Part shown: positions 33,472-49,052 of the stretch, in pieces
Numbering within the stretch: position 1 is the first letter of the stretch
How the letters are laid out: each line of letters starts with the position of its first letter
NCBI RefSeq assembly: GCF_026213295.1
Contig: NC_079427.1
Coordinates: 31,933,200 to 31,997,199 of the forward strand
DNA: 64,000 nucleotides
Reading direction: 5' to 3'
Source of the DNA: Gadus chalcogrammus
Lineage: Eukaryota > Chordata > Actinopteri > Gadiformes > Gadidae
Translations under genes and position numbers: made by a program
Notes under the pieces: generated by a model
Seen by the model: only the letters and a program-made list of their open reading frames with translations
What the model was told of the DNA's origin: nothing
Databases searched by the model: none

Positions 33472-34742
33472 TTAACAGCAAACGACGACAACGTCTCTTT
33501 TGCCTTTAGTTCTTTCCAAAAACGTTCTTACTTGATCTAGACTATATCCCTGCCTCCCCTGTCCATCTGGAACTAGTCTTTCTGGAAGAGACCATTCTGA
33601 GAAATCCCTCTCACTATCTGATGTTGTTTCATCTTCAATTGTCAGTTTTTTTGAAAGCCCAGGAGTAGCTTTCCCTTTATCTTTTTTTTGCTTTCTCTTG
33701 GTGGGTGGAACTTTAAGAAGCGTACCATCCTCCTGTACCATTATTTGATCCTCATTAAACGAATCCCCCGTCATGTCCACAAGTCTTGTTTCCACAATGC
33801 TTTGGACTGAATTTGCTCGTCTGACTTTGGATCAACACTGTTTGAAATATTCACGATTTCAAAACGAATAGGTGCACTGCTGTTATCGGTCTCCGCCACC
33901 TCAGCCTGATGCTCCGTCTCCAGACCTCCAACGACCACTAACATCCCGCTACCGCTCGACGCTTCAGGCAGAGCCCTTTGCCCCGCCGGCTCCACCGGCC
34001 CTGGCAACGGCGCAGTCACTTTATCCGGGCAGCTGCGCACAGCGTGACCTGCCTGACCACATCCGAAGCATTTCATTGCTTCTGTAGTCGCATAAATCGT
34101 GTAATCAAAACCATCAATTTTAAACCTCAAAGCCAAATTCAATTAATCACTTCCTGCCTTAAGGATCATATACACTTATCTCCTGAATGACACTGCGTGT
34201 TTCAGTTTAGGCGATTTACAACCCGAAGACATCATCTTTATAGCCGACACAAGCTGCCCATGACGGGACAATTCCCTTTCCAAAGCGTCATCGCTTATAA
34301 AGGGAGGCAAATTAGACAGAACAACTCTTTTTGAGGGATTATTAAGCGGAAAAACTGCAGTTTGCGTGTTTCTCAAAACGATGCCACGTTCGACAAGAGT
34401 GTTAACTTTATCTATGGCGTCTAGAAACATAACTACAGCGCCATTCATTCTGGACAATGCCTTAATACTATCACAGCCCACCACCTCACCAGCCGCTAAC
34501 CCACATTCCTCCACCGAAAACTCCACGCCGACCGGCACCTTAACGCCATGCCGGCGCGAGAGATTTCTCAAACCCGTGTTCATTTTTTTTGCACAACCAA
34601 CAACCAGCTTATTTTTAAAAACCTCGAAACAGTGCTCAAACGTGCTTGTGACAATAATAAAAGTGAAAAAGTATGTAAAAACCAAACCTTTAGAGAAAAC
34701 AGTCGCGCTCCGACACCACAATCTCCACAAACGCTCACGCAT
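33472..34742 (-). pseudogene. Tx1 LINE ORF1 (RNA-binding, CCHC finger), broken
   Basis: Pieces on the minus strand: an N-terminal part (34742-34176) with an RRM-like fold region (VVLSNLPPFISDDALERELS), then 34142-33771 with a CCHC knuckle CFGCGQAGHAVRSC, then a charged C-terminus (33795-33472) with TKRKQKKDKGKA. Two frameshifts separate them. The protein would coat the LINE RNA. The 5' end lies next to the (TC)n repeat. Confidence 0.8.
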
Positions 34743-34746
34743 GCGC

Positions 34747-37416
<2,670 letters not shown>

Positions 37417-39016
37417 CAGTGTTGGAACTAACGCGTTATCAAGTAACGCGTTACAGTAACTACGTTACTTTTGCGGTAACGAGCACTGTAACTAATTACT
37501 TTGTCAAAATCAGTAACGCGTTTATCGTTACTGCGATTTAAACAGGCTCGTTACTCGTTACTTCACGTGCATAACCCAGGAATAAAGTTTCCGTGGTGGA
37601 AGTGAAGCGGACGTGAGTCACGTGACGCAGCGACGCGCAAGTAAACAAATTAAAACAATGGCGGCAGTCGACGACAGTCCGGGCGTTGTATTTCTCTCAT
37701 GGAAATATGCACATTTTTTTTGCTTTCTGACGGCAAAAGACACAAAGAATATTTTGGTGACCTGTCATCTATGTGGAGGTTCGAAAACTCTAGCCACATA
37801 AAAAACTAGCAATTCTAATCTGATGAAACATCTTCAGAAACAACACGCATCTACCAAGCTAGTTGAAAAAGGCCCGGCTGCTAACGTCAGCTCCGCCAGC
37901 GCTAAAGGAGAAGCCACTCCAGCCGAACAACGAAAGCTTGATTTTATAAAGCCTGTTGCACAGTCTATAACCCAGACACAGCTAAACTGATTGATTGCCA
38001 GGTATGTTGTCGAAGACATGCAACCTATCTCAACGGTTGAGTCCCTTGCTTTCAGAGGACTGGTTAGTAAAATACCTGTGCGAGGGAGTGACGGTGCTGC
38101 GCCACCACCATGCAGAAAGACGTTTTCCCGTTACCTTGACGAAGAATATGCTAACATGGAGTCCCAGCTCAAAAAGACATTTGATGAGTTATAACATGTC
38201 TCCACAACAGCAGATATATGGACTGCGCATAACAAAAGTTTTATTGGCGTAACCGCACACTGGATAAATCCACACAACATGCGACGTGAGAAAGCAGCGC
38301 TGGCATGCAGGAGATTTAAGGGTCGACATACGTATGACACTATTGCAAGTGAGCTTGATAACATAAACTCATCCCATGGCCTATCCTTCAAAATCACAGC
38401 AACTGTAACAGATAACGCTACAAATTTCGTCAAGGCCTTTCAAGTGTATCAGCCACCACCTGAGTCGGACGACTCTGAAGATGGGGAGGATGAGACGACT
38501 TTTGTTTCCATTGGGGATGTGCTGCAGAACGGTGCTGATCGTGTTGATGACGTGATTTCTTTACCTCCACATCAGAGATGCGCGTCCCACACATTGAACC
38601 TCATCTCTTGCACTGATATGGATAAGTGGCTGTTGTCAAAACCTGAAACGAAAGCCATTTACAGAAATGCCACCACAAAATGGGCAGGGCTGTGGAACAA
38701 GGCCAGTCGTTCCACAGTGGCCGCTGAAATTGTGGACGACCTTATAGCAAAGAAGCTACTAGTACCTTGCACAACCAGATGGAACTCGTTCTATGATGCT
38801 CTGGAGCGAATTTCTAAGATATCTGTGCCCGAGCTGAACACCCTCTCCTCCAAACGACAGTTGAAATGTTTCAGTGAAAGGGAATATCAGTGTATCAGGG
38901 AGTACTGTGCTGTCATGCAACCACTTACAGTGGCGCTGGACATTCTTCAAGGAGAAGAGAATTGTTTTTACGGCACACTCCTACCCACACTGGAATCACC
39001 GATGACCACGGCCATG

Positions 39017-39781
39017 GCCGTGTTCCAATACCCGTACTGTCCGTACTGCCCTACAAAGGCAAAGTGCAGTAACTACGTATTTTGTCAAAATTGAGTTCAG
39101 ACTGAAAATGGGTTTTATAACACCTTCTTTGTCTTGAGACAAAAACTATTTTTCTTCCTATAAAAGGTATTAATTGAGAGTATCACCACTATTGTACCTG
39201 AAACAGGTTTGGCCGGCCAGTATGAATACTTTGAAGGCATTTTTCTCAGTTTCAATGTTGGCGTAGTTACTGCACTTTGCCTTTGTAGGGCAGCGTACTT
39301 ACTAGCCAAAATTTGAGTACGCAGTACGTTCCAATTCAGATCCGGCGAAAAGAAGTATACTTCAAGGACCCGGATGCCGTACTCAAAACGGGCTAATCGT
39401 GAAGTGTGGATCGAAGGACACTCCCCGTACTCAACGGCAGCCATCTTAGCTACGTAGCGGAAGAGGCGGAGCCACGCTGAGCCAAAGTCGGCGCATTTTC
39501 CACATAGCCTGCATTAATAGTCATTTTGTAGTTTTTATAGTTTTTATAGCTTTTTATAGCTGCTAGGCGTAAAGAGTTCACCGTTCAAAGCGGGATATTT
39601 ATTGCGGGGGAGGAGCCGCGGTGGCAGTCGTGATCGTAATTTCCGGTTAGTGCACCACGGAGTACTCGATTTGGAACAGCACTCACATCTGAAAAATTAA
39701 CGTACTCAAGTGAGTACGGATAGGTCGGATAGTATACTTCCTTTAAGTGTACTCATGGGAGTACGGGTATTGGAACACGGC
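39017..39781. mobile_element. MITE with GCCGTGTTCCAATACCCGTA ends, inside hAT 1
   Basis: A 22-bp inverted repeat at both ends (left from 39017, right to 39781) separates two colinear parts of the hAT transposase. The TSD is not clear. Subterminal GTACTC motifs repeat. A smaller palindromic-ended element sits inside it. Confidence 0.85.
39048..39291. mobile_element. 244-bp MITE nested in the MITE above
   Basis: About 30 bp at 39048-39078 (starting GCCCTACAAAGGCAAAGTG) recurs in inverse at 39262-39291. The interior is non-coding. Confidence 0.85.
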
Positions 39782-40014
39782 ACAAGACTCTGGAAATTAA
39801 AAATGGTCTGCAAATCCTTGTTGGGCTACCAGATGCAGTTGTCCAGGTAAGAGATGTTATTTTCTTTTGCGTTTCTTTAAATTAATAGCTCAATTGCATT
39901 TTTATTCATATTGTGCTGTTAAGTCTTATGTGTGTATGCTATTACTGTTTGAGATACTTTTATCTCAATAAATAAAATAAAACATATAGGCTAGGCCTAC
40001 ACAAATTAAAATAC

Positions 40015-40557
40015 TGTCACGGTCTCTCCCACCGGATCCTAGCTGCCACTAGTTTTCTCTGTTAGTCTTGTCTGTCTCTGTCATGTTCTGTTTCATGTAC
40101 GGGGGCGTGGCCTGCTGAACTCCCCAACCCAGCCACGGTGATCACCCGCACCTGACCATCATCACCAATCACGCCCACCTGTATATCTTCCCCAGTCATT
40201 CAACCATTCGTCGCCAGATCGTCAGCTATAGTTACCTAGTTAAGTTATCCTCCGACCTCTCTAGCCCTTTCTAGTTATTCTCGTTATTCTCGTTCGAGTC
40301 GCCATTCCTGATCCTGTTTCCCTCCTCAGTCATCGTTGTCACGTCCACCACTCGACTCCCCTCTCCTGCCGGAATACCAGTTCCTCCGAACCGTCGAGGG
40401 TGACTATCTGTCCGGCAATCTACCCGACCCACCAACTCCGGATCGCCACGAACATTCTCCTCTGCTCTGTGTAGCAATAAACTGTTTAATGCTACCAACC
40501 TCGTCCTGTCATCATTTGTGCCGTGCGTTTGGGTTCACCCCGTCTTGAGCCGTAACA
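40015..40557 (+). mobile_element. Solo LTR with 5-bp TSD
   Basis: Begins TGTCACGGTCTCTCCC and ends TTGAGCCGTAACA, with an exact AATAC duplication on both sides (40010-40014, 40558-40562). A polyadenylation signal AATAAA lies near 40484. It is the usual product of recombination between the two LTRs of a Gypsy-type element, and sits in an intron of the hAT 1 transposase gene. Confidence 0.92.
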
Positions 40558-40833
40558 AATACATTCTATATAAAACGATGCTGTTAATGTTTAATGCATT
40601 TGTTTTTGAAACAATGACTACTGTCTCCTGCTAGTGGTGCAACGGTTCACGGGTTTCCCGTGATCCGTACGGATCAACCCTCACGGTTGTGTTCACGTGA
40701 TCAGAGCATGTTTAAAGGACAATTCCGGTATTAACAGCATCAAGCATCGTAGCGAAATACAGTTTCTGTTGTGTTGTATTCGGCGTTCCGTAAATCCCAT
40801 TGAAACCGAAATCGGACGCGCACATGTTTATGT

Positions 40834-40906
40834 TTGGTTGTAGTCTTTTCGCTCGGTTCTCCGTATCAACAGTAGGGCTAGAACCGATCGAAAAGACTAC
40901 AACCAA
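40834..40906. repeat. 27-bp inverted repeat hairpin
   Basis: The arms 40834-40860 and 40880-40906 pair over 27 bp with one mismatch around a 19-nt loop. It is probably the core of a MITE. Confidence 0.9.
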
Positions 40907-41020
40907 CCTCCCTTGCAATGAGCAATCGTCTTCCAGCCGAAATCGATGGATTTACAAAATGTCAAATAAAACACGAAATAAACTATTTCGCTAGCATACT
41001 TGATAAAAAAAAAAAGGTGT

Positions 41021-41083
41021 GGATGTCTGCATTGCCTGGGGAGAGTGTAGACTCTAAACTCTCCCCAGGCAATGCAGACATCC
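41021..41083. repeat. 26-bp perfect hairpin
   Basis: The arms 41021-41046 and 41058-41083 pair perfectly over 26 bp around an 11-nt loop. Confidence 0.95.
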
Positions 41084-41912
41084 TGAATTGTAAATCCAGG
41101 GTTAGGGATTAATTACTATCCATGTTAAAAAGAAGGAATAATGCCTCAGATAAATATTGACTATGCTTAATGGAAGCAGGATTATTACCTATTTTTTAAC
41201 TTTATTTTGTTTTTAGACATTTGAAGATTTTATTCAAAGTCACATTTGTCTTCTTATCTTTATTGTTGTTGTTGATCCGAAAATGATCCGACCCGTGACT
41301 CAAACCGTGACACGACACGATCCGAAACCTGGCTGCTGTCACACTACCAAAATTCAAGCTTCGTTGGTTGCATGACCAGGAGCGGAAGGACCTGGCAAAG
41401 GCAACTCTGCTGGCTGAGTGCAGAAAACTTCTCCCTGAGCAAGAGCAGCAACAACCAGGTACCAGCCCCATCAAGACAACACGGCGCCCGGGATCTAACA
41501 AAGAGTTATTTTCCTTTGCAGAGAATGAGGAGGACACCTATTCCACTGCTGAAGCTGAGGTAGCCGAGTACCTCAAATCAGGAGCAACCGGGATAGACAC
41601 TCTGAATCAATTTCCGATGATAAAGAAACTGTGTCTTTAACTTAATGCAGCCACTCCCTCCAGTGCCCCAGTGGAAAGACTCTTTAGCCTGGGCCCTGTA
41701 CCACGAAGCTCGCTTAGAGGGTTAGCGAGGTATGTTGAGCTCCAAGCCTGGGTTAGTTGTACCACGAAAGTCGATCTCTTTTAGCGTCGCTGTATCACCA
41801 TGGTGACTTATGCTCGCAACCAAACCTGGTTGGGACCAGTTTTTCGGCTTAGTCTAGCCGGAGATCGGCTACTTAAATCGGCGTGCGCAGCTTCCTAGCC
41901 CCTCCTCCGACA

Positions 41913-43347
41913 ATGGCGTCACCATTTTTGGGTGTTACCGTGGACCTCGGCGCACGTATGGTACAGGCGTCTCTCCTGAGACAGAGGGTTTTTCAGGACA
42001 GAACTGATCCCCTGGCATTTTCTGACAATTCTTTATGAGAGATACAGATTCTCAGCAGAGGGTATTCGTTATCTGATCGACCTTGTTGGACCGTATGTAG
42101 GCAATGCGACACAAAGAAGCCGTGCACTTACTGTTGCGCAGTGTGTCTGGTTCCCTGCGATTCTTTGCCACGGGCACATATTTACATGCAGTTGGTGATG
42201 CGGAACGTATTGGCAAAAATACGGTGTGCCGTGCCATACACAAGGTTGTAGCTGCGCTCAATATTTTGCTCCATAGGTTCGTGGCGTTTCCCAGCTTCTT
42301 GCCAAGTCAAATTGTCAAGGAAGGATTTTACACACTTTCAGGTAAAATAAAAGCTCCTGAGTGGAGGTAGCGCGTCAGTCTTGAATTTCTGCGTGCGGGA
42401 TATTCGGCTCCCAAGTGATGTGCATTTATGTGTAGCTTAAAATGTCCCAATTCTTATGCCATATGGAATAGGACTTATTCACAAGGTTACGGAATAATGC
42501 CCAGTGTGTACACGTTTGCATTTGTAACATTCTACATAATCCCTTTAGGATTCCCCAAACTGATTGGAGCAATTGACTGTACGCATGTCCCCATCACTGG
42601 ACCTTTAGGGGAACATGAGGCTGACTTTGTGAACAGAAAGTCAACCCATAGCCTCAATGTGCAGGTAAAATAGGCCTATTGGGCTATAGACCTATCATAT
42701 GGGTAGTGAAATTGCATGCAGGTAGCCTACTAAAACTGTTATATGCTTCATAATGGCCCAACTATTGTAACAGAAATGCAGTTTTCAGATGACTTGTGAC
42801 CATCAACTCATGGTTACCAGTGTGGATGCCAAATGGCCTGGCTCGGTCCATGACTCCCGTATTTTTCGGGAGTCAAGTCTTTGCCGACAGTTTCAGGAAG
42901 GTGTGGCGCAATACACAAGATCACTAACTGTAAATGTCGATTAAGGCACTGATCACATTTTTCTTTCTGATAGGCCGTTATGATGGAATTCTTGTTGGGG
43001 ACAGAGGGTATGCCTGCATGCCGTTCTTAATGACACCATACGGCGACCCACAGAGTGAATCGGAGGCACGGTTCAACAGGGCCTTAAGCACATGCCGGGT
43101 AAGGATCGAGATGATCTTTGGAATTCTCAAGGCCCGCTGGAACTGCCTCCGTGGTTTGAGGGTCAAGCCGGAGAGAGGAAGCCAAATCATCACGGCATGT
43201 GTGGTGCTCCACAATATTGCAACAATTCGGAAAGAGAGAGCCCCACATGTGCCATTGGTGGCAGATGATGTGGTGGACCCCATCCCGGTGGATCATCCCA
43301 CAGGAACGGCGGTCAGACGGGCCATCACTAACCAGTTTTTTGGTTAG
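41913..43347 (+). pseudogene. Harbinger 3 transposase, multi-exon, decayed
   Basis: From the ATG at 41913 (MASPFLGVTVDLGARM) the protein reads through a stop (SDNSL*ERYRFSAEGIRYL) and a frameshift into LRFFATGTYLHAVGDAERI and KNTVCRAIHKVV, the helix-turn-helix. Separate exons give AIDCTHVPI (first Asp, ~42570), WPGSVHDSRIF (second Asp, ~42840) and RVRIEMIFGILKARWNCL (Glu, ~43100), with apparent introns whose GTAAAA and CAG borders are visible. The stop follows AITNQFFG at 43347. The layout resembles the HARBI1-type gene structure. Confidence 0.85.
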
Positions 43348-43399
43348 TTTTTTTGTTTCGTTTCGTTTCCCTCTTGGAAGGATGCGTTTGTTTTTTTAG

Positions 43400-43920
43400 G
43401 GCTGGGCAAGTCAACGCGTTAAGTACGCGATTTATTTAACGGAATTATTCCAAATGGACGCACGTTCTCTTTTGGAGCCTTTTTTTTTCCCATTTAGATT
43501 TTCCAAGGTCTTGCCCACAGAATGTCAACATATCAGAAATGATTTTCGTTTAGTTTCACTGACTATACATTCAATTACACTTGCAGGGTCCTGCCTGTTT
43601 ACAATTCCCTAATCTGTGGTGTTCCGTAAATGTCATTTTCAACCCACACACTGGGTGAAACTCTCTAGATCACTTGGTCTAGTTTTTGCTTATTAAGTAG
43701 GCTACATTTGGTATGAATGTTAATGTGTCATTCCACTTGATAATCTCATAACTTCATTGTGACTTTTGTTCAATAAATATAATGGACGGAAAAACATTTG
43801 CTCTTGTTCAATTATTTTATTTATTAGCCGTCGCATCGCCATGCAGTTGCTGTGAAAGTAGGAAAAATAACATTATTTCAGTAGTCAGTCGAGCTTCACC
43901 AAAGAAAAACTAAAAATAGC
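43400..43920. other. Non-coding interior of Harbinger 3
   Basis: Contains the words 'gggctgggcaagtcaacgcg' and 'ttaagtacgcgatttattta' (43401-43440), like one end of another MITE with no partner. Otherwise AT-rich and without features. Confidence 0.4.
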
Positions 43921-43921
43921 C

Positions 43922-45345
43922 TACCCTCTCGAGGAGCTGGATCTCGATCTTCAATTTTTTTTTCACCAAGACTTTGATGTCGTTGTCCAGCTCCAAGTTG
44001 CGCTTGTACAGCGCCCTTATAGTGTCTGTTCCAATCTAAAGGAATTATGGGTTACAATCGTAATTCAGTTACCATGGTCAAAGCCTTGGGGCGCACCTTA
44101 CAAAAGGAATAACCTAAATAAAAACCTTGTCTGTCCCTCGAGAAGGCCTTGAGACGGTTGAGGTTGAGGTGGAGGTGGATGGCTCATCCATTGCCATTTC
44201 CCTCTATAGAATAAATGAGTCATGTGAAACAGTTACAGCACTGCTCGGTTGAGTTTCCCCATTGCGATGGCTCTTTAGAAAGTTCAAAGATGGCCCCACG
44301 TTCAACGTACATTAACCTTGGTTAGTCAAATGCCGTGTTGTCCATTATCCCTTACATAACCGCTATGTCAGTGACTCAATTAGGCCTAGGCATTTTTTAA
44401 TCTACAAATTCATATTATAGCTGTGAGAATTGTTACGAAAAATCACCTCCATAGTCGCCCTGGAGTCACAGGCCGACAGTGTTTCCTGCAAGAATCAGTG
44501 ACACCTATTATAGGACATTCTTTCAAAAAAATTAAACATTTAGAAGAATACCTGACACTGCTTTGATAGTTATATACCTCTCATTGGAGATTAATTGTCG
44601 GCGGCTTCTCCAAAACAATGTTTGTACCTTCAACTAAAAATTACACGATTAATTTACACTCAATCATTTCACATTTGATTAGCAAGACAATTATTTATGT
44701 CCATTGCCAATACATGAATACATACTCGTTACAAACGGGTTCGATGTCGAGGCAGTGGGGTCAGACGACATCCCCCCATCCACTCCTACCATCATTGGCC
44801 GACCTTTGTTGTTGGCGAGAGCCAACTCCTCCGAGATGGTGAAGGGCGGTGGAGCGGTCCCCCTCCCAGTCGTATTCATTTTTGTTTTCTTTTTATTTGC
44901 TACAGGTAATCAACATGAGATTAAAGGTTGGAGCCTAGGCCAATGCAAATCATAGGCTAGATTCACCTGAAATTATTAAAATGGATGCTTATAACTTACC
45001 ACATTGAATTATGTTTTTATATTTATTTTTCACTTGGGCCCATGTTCGTAGGTGCGTGCTGGCACCACATCCATGGGGGTAAAAGGCATGATGATAGGCC
45101 TACATGATATTTTTTAGACAATATGCAGAATCTTTTCACTCACGCATTAACACGGTCGGCTATTTTTGCCAGCACGCAACCCTAGCCTTATTATGGGCAA
45201 CCGTGTTCCCCTTGGCTGTAATTTGTTGTTTAAATTCCTCATTATGCATTGCTCTTCTTGAGTGAAGTACACCGCTCTTGCTCGATCCATTTTGCAGAAG
45301 TGAGTCAAATGACGTGAGAAACGCCCCTTTTATGTGAACGCGCAT
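43922..45345 (-). pseudogene. Harbinger 3 Myb-like gene (NAIF1-like), decayed exons
   Basis: Reading leftward: an N-terminal Myb/SANT-like part (about 45295-45127: EEFKQQITAKGNTVAHNKAR then VACWQKIADRVNA), a middle exon (44879-44700: PPFTISEELALANNKGRP), a Thr/Ser-rich exon (about 44210-44130: MDEPSTSTSTSTVSRPS) and a coiled-coil C-terminus (about 44040-43922: ALYKRNLELDNDIKVLVKKK). These blocks in this order are typical of the second protein of PIF/Harbinger elements in fish. Exon edges are approximate and the first part has lost its start. Confidence 0.7.
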
Positions 45346-45684
45346 TGAACCTAAAGCGGAAAACCTGGTTCAACTAATTGAATCTAAAGTGAGCTTCGTG
45401 GTACCACTTAACTCTGATTGCGAGTTGCGGCTCTGTCGAGCCAGGTTTTCCCAAGAAAGCCTGGGTATGTTCAGCGAGTTTCGTGGTATAGGGCACTGGG
45501 AAACCTGATTCTCTCTCCAAAGATGAACAGGCTGTCAGATCACAAGTTTGAGAAGCTTCTCCTCTTGAGGTACAATCATTGGTTTGAGGGCTAGGAATGT
45601 TGATGAGCGCTGATATGATGATGGCATGTGTTTCTCCCAACGGTGCTCCACAAGGTCAAGCAGGTTAATATTTCCAAGTGAAAT

Positions 45685-46763
<1,079 letters not shown>

Positions 46764-47038
46764 ATTAAAAGATAGAAGTATATACTTTGATTTGTTCGTT
46801 GACATATTCATGACATGTTCAAATATAACAGTAAATATATATATTTAGATTTCTGTAATTAGCAATAGTATAGTTTCACAGTTTCATTGATTGACCTTCC
46901 TCCAGGCATACTCATTAAAAAGAGAGACATAATCTGAATCCTTTTAAATTTGTTATACTTTTCACTTTTAATTTTAACATTTTAACTTACTCAATAATAA
47001 ATCAATTCAGAATTGTTTGGGATAAATATGGATAAAAC
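46764..47038. other. Short AT-rich spacer between the two hAT elements
   Basis: 275 bp including both TSD copies, with no feature. Confidence 0.6.
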
Positions 47039-47892
47039 CAGTGTTGGAGGTAACGCGTTACAGTAACGACATTACTTTTTTGGCTAAGGAAGTAAAGTAA
47101 CGCATTACATTTAAAATATCGGTAACCACACCAATTTGCTAGACTACAGTAACGCGCTTTCCTGTGTTACCCAATCCGTGTATGCCTGCGTGTAAAGTTC
47201 TGGGGTCTCATTTATAACCGTTGCGTACGCACAAAATGGGGGTGAAATTGGCGTACGTGACTTTCCACGCCAAGGTTGTGATCTATAAAAAACCAACTTG
47301 ACGGGAGAATGTGCGCAACCCAAAGCAAACTCTGACCGACGAGTACGCATGGTTTGGAGGAAAAGGAGAATTGGCGACACAGATGGTGTGGTGGTGAACT
47401 GAAGTCAGACAGAAGAATTGTAGAGTGAGAATAATGATTATGTTTTATCATCGCCCTTCATAAATTTAATTTAAACCTGTATCATGTGTTAAATCTTTGT
47501 AATCAGAATAATTTAAGTCAACTTCGTTATTTCTCAGTTATAACTCCAGAAACATCTCATTAGAATGGAAATAAAATTCTCTATATTTAATCCCGTCACT
47601 CCATACTGTCCACTGACGGCGCGACTACATGGAATAAAGGATCTGTCCAACATGTGTCAACATAATATTTTTATTTGACACTATAAACACATAATCAAAT
47701 GTCAATTAAATCCCAAGTGTGGAAAAACCAAGCCACACTCCTCATCACAATCGTTGTCCGTTACTCTTGATACTTTTCATGACAAATCAGGCATTAAAAA
47801 GGGGCTATGTTCAAGAACATTTTACGTGGGTGATTACAAACTGATTATCCAAGGTGTTCTCGGTCAGTCTTATACAGTAACCCTATAAATAC

Positions 47893-48002
47893 ATTGGTGA
47901 GCGCCGTGGTAATGCTGCACCACATGGCACTTATGGAGGACCATGCAAATGGCAGGATTCGGAGGGAGAGGGTCTATAGGGACCATAACGTTTTATTGGT
48001 AA
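47893..48002 (+). pseudogene. Harbinger 4 transposase N-terminal fragment
   Basis: Reads MALMEDHANGRIRRERVYRD then HNVLL, the start of Harbinger transposases of this family. It stops at the solo LTR insertion and no catalytic residues remain. Confidence 0.65.
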
Positions 48003-48012
48003 TTTACATACC

Positions 48013-48439
48013 TGTCAGGTTTCACCAAATGGCAGACGAGAACCCAATAGCACGACAAGGGAAACAGTTCAGGTGAAGAAATAGTGTTTATTCCTAGGGG
48101 CAGGCAACAGGGAAGGTCCAAAGTCCAAACAGGCAGGTCAATCCAGTAGGAGCAGGCAAAAGGAAGGTCCAAAGTCCAAAAGGGCAGGTCGATACAAGGG
48201 CAGGCAGGTTCAGGACTAGACAATCTGGCAGGGAATGTTTGGGAGGAGAGGACTGATATAGGGGGAGCACAGGTGACGGTGGTTGGTTAATTAGGAGAGA
48301 TCAGGGTGGCAGGCAGGTGAATGGGAACAGCAGGTAATGCAGAGCAGGGGGGAGTGGCAGATTCTGAAATTACATGTGTTAGTGTGGCAAAACAGGAAAC
48401 AGACAAATGAAAAACTACAGCCTTGCTGAAGTTGTGACA
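48013..48439 (-). mobile_element. Solo LTR (427 bp) with 6-bp duplication
   Basis: On the minus strand it begins TGTCACAACTTCAGC and ends AAACCTGACA. CATACC flanks it exactly (48007-48012 and 48440-48445). It contains short direct repeats of 'ggaaggtccaaagtccaaa'. Confidence 0.85.
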
Positions 48440-48666
48440 CATACCTACCTTTATGTCAGACCACTTCTTTTTTAATTCTGGGACTGTGCGCTCCGTGCTA
48501 CTGACAGAGTTCACTGCTGCAGCAACATGTTGCCACTCACTCTGCTTTTTGTTGTTGGCGATCCCAATCCGAGACCCTCGAACAAAACTACTTTTCGGAC
48601 CTCCATCTCACCCACAAGTGTCTCCACTTCAACCTCCATGAAATTTCGCTTTTTTGCGTTTCTCAG

Positions 48667-49002
48667 TGTAACGGGTTCAGTGAGCGCTTCGACACAGGGT
48701 TTGCTTCTTGAACAGAAAGTCCTTTTATTTCCACTCAAAAACGTTCAACAAAACACAACTTGGTTAAAGGTAAATTATAACTCGATCAATGAGATCTGTC
48801 GGCGATCGCCCTCTTCTCTCCGCTCCCGATCCTTCCTGGATTCCCTTTCTCACTACAACACAAAGCAGGCACATTAGTACAAACACTCCTGTTTGGCTGA
48901 GTGCTGACACCTGCTCGCACTCAGGTCCCCCCCAGCCAATCCGGTGCGCTCCCAACCTGCCCATACTCCCCCTGCAGGCCAGACGTCGCACGTCCCCCCA
49001 CA
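48667..49002 (-). repeat. 3' LTR of the Gmr1-like Gypsy
   Basis: Partner of 58659-59001. A G-rich tract (GGCGGCGGGGGTG, minus strand) precedes it and may be the polypurine primer. Confidence 0.92.
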
Positions 49003-49052
49003 CACCCCCGCCGCCCGACATAGGCCGGGGTCACATCCGGCCACCAACTCAC

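Larger units (their letters stand above)
40632..41337. repeat. Hairpin-rich transposon fragments in the hAT 1 intron
   Basis: Begins like a hAT end (TAGTGGTGCAACGGTTCACG) and ends with related GTGAC/ATCCG words, but the two ends do not match. Inside, TTTAAAGGACAATTCCGG (40711) looks like a TTAA-type element end without a partner. Two strong hairpins follow, given separately. Confidence 0.55.
41692..45495. mobile_element. PIF/Harbinger element 3, inside hAT 1
   Basis: The ends GGCCCTGTACCACGAAGC and, inverted, TGCCCTATACCACGAAAC interrupt the hAT codons for SLG|N. CTG is duplicated on both sides (41689-41691, 45496-45498). The element has transposase exons on the plus strand and Myb-like exons on the minus strand. 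A CTG duplication departs from the usual TWA of Harbinger. Confidence 0.88.
37658..45594 (+). pseudogene. hAT 1 transposase (BED-finger type), split and mutated
   Basis: The ATG at 37658 opens a BED finger (CHLCGG ... HLQKQH) containing a TAA at 37799-37801. Further stops are near 37989 and 38192. The core follows: TADIWTAHNKSFIGV, TATVTDNATNFVKAF (catalytic Asp), HQRCASHTLNL (C-x2-H), CTTRWNSFYDALER, to LPTLESP at 39005. After the MITE, LEIKNGLQILVGLPDAVVQ leads to a GTAAGA donor (39846). The downstream exon begins about 41340 (LPKFKLRWLHDQERKD), runs to SAPVERLFSLG, is cut by Harbinger 3, and ends with LSDHKFEKLLLLRYNHWFEG (45594). These last blocks are the hATC dimerisation domain. Confidence 0.9.
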
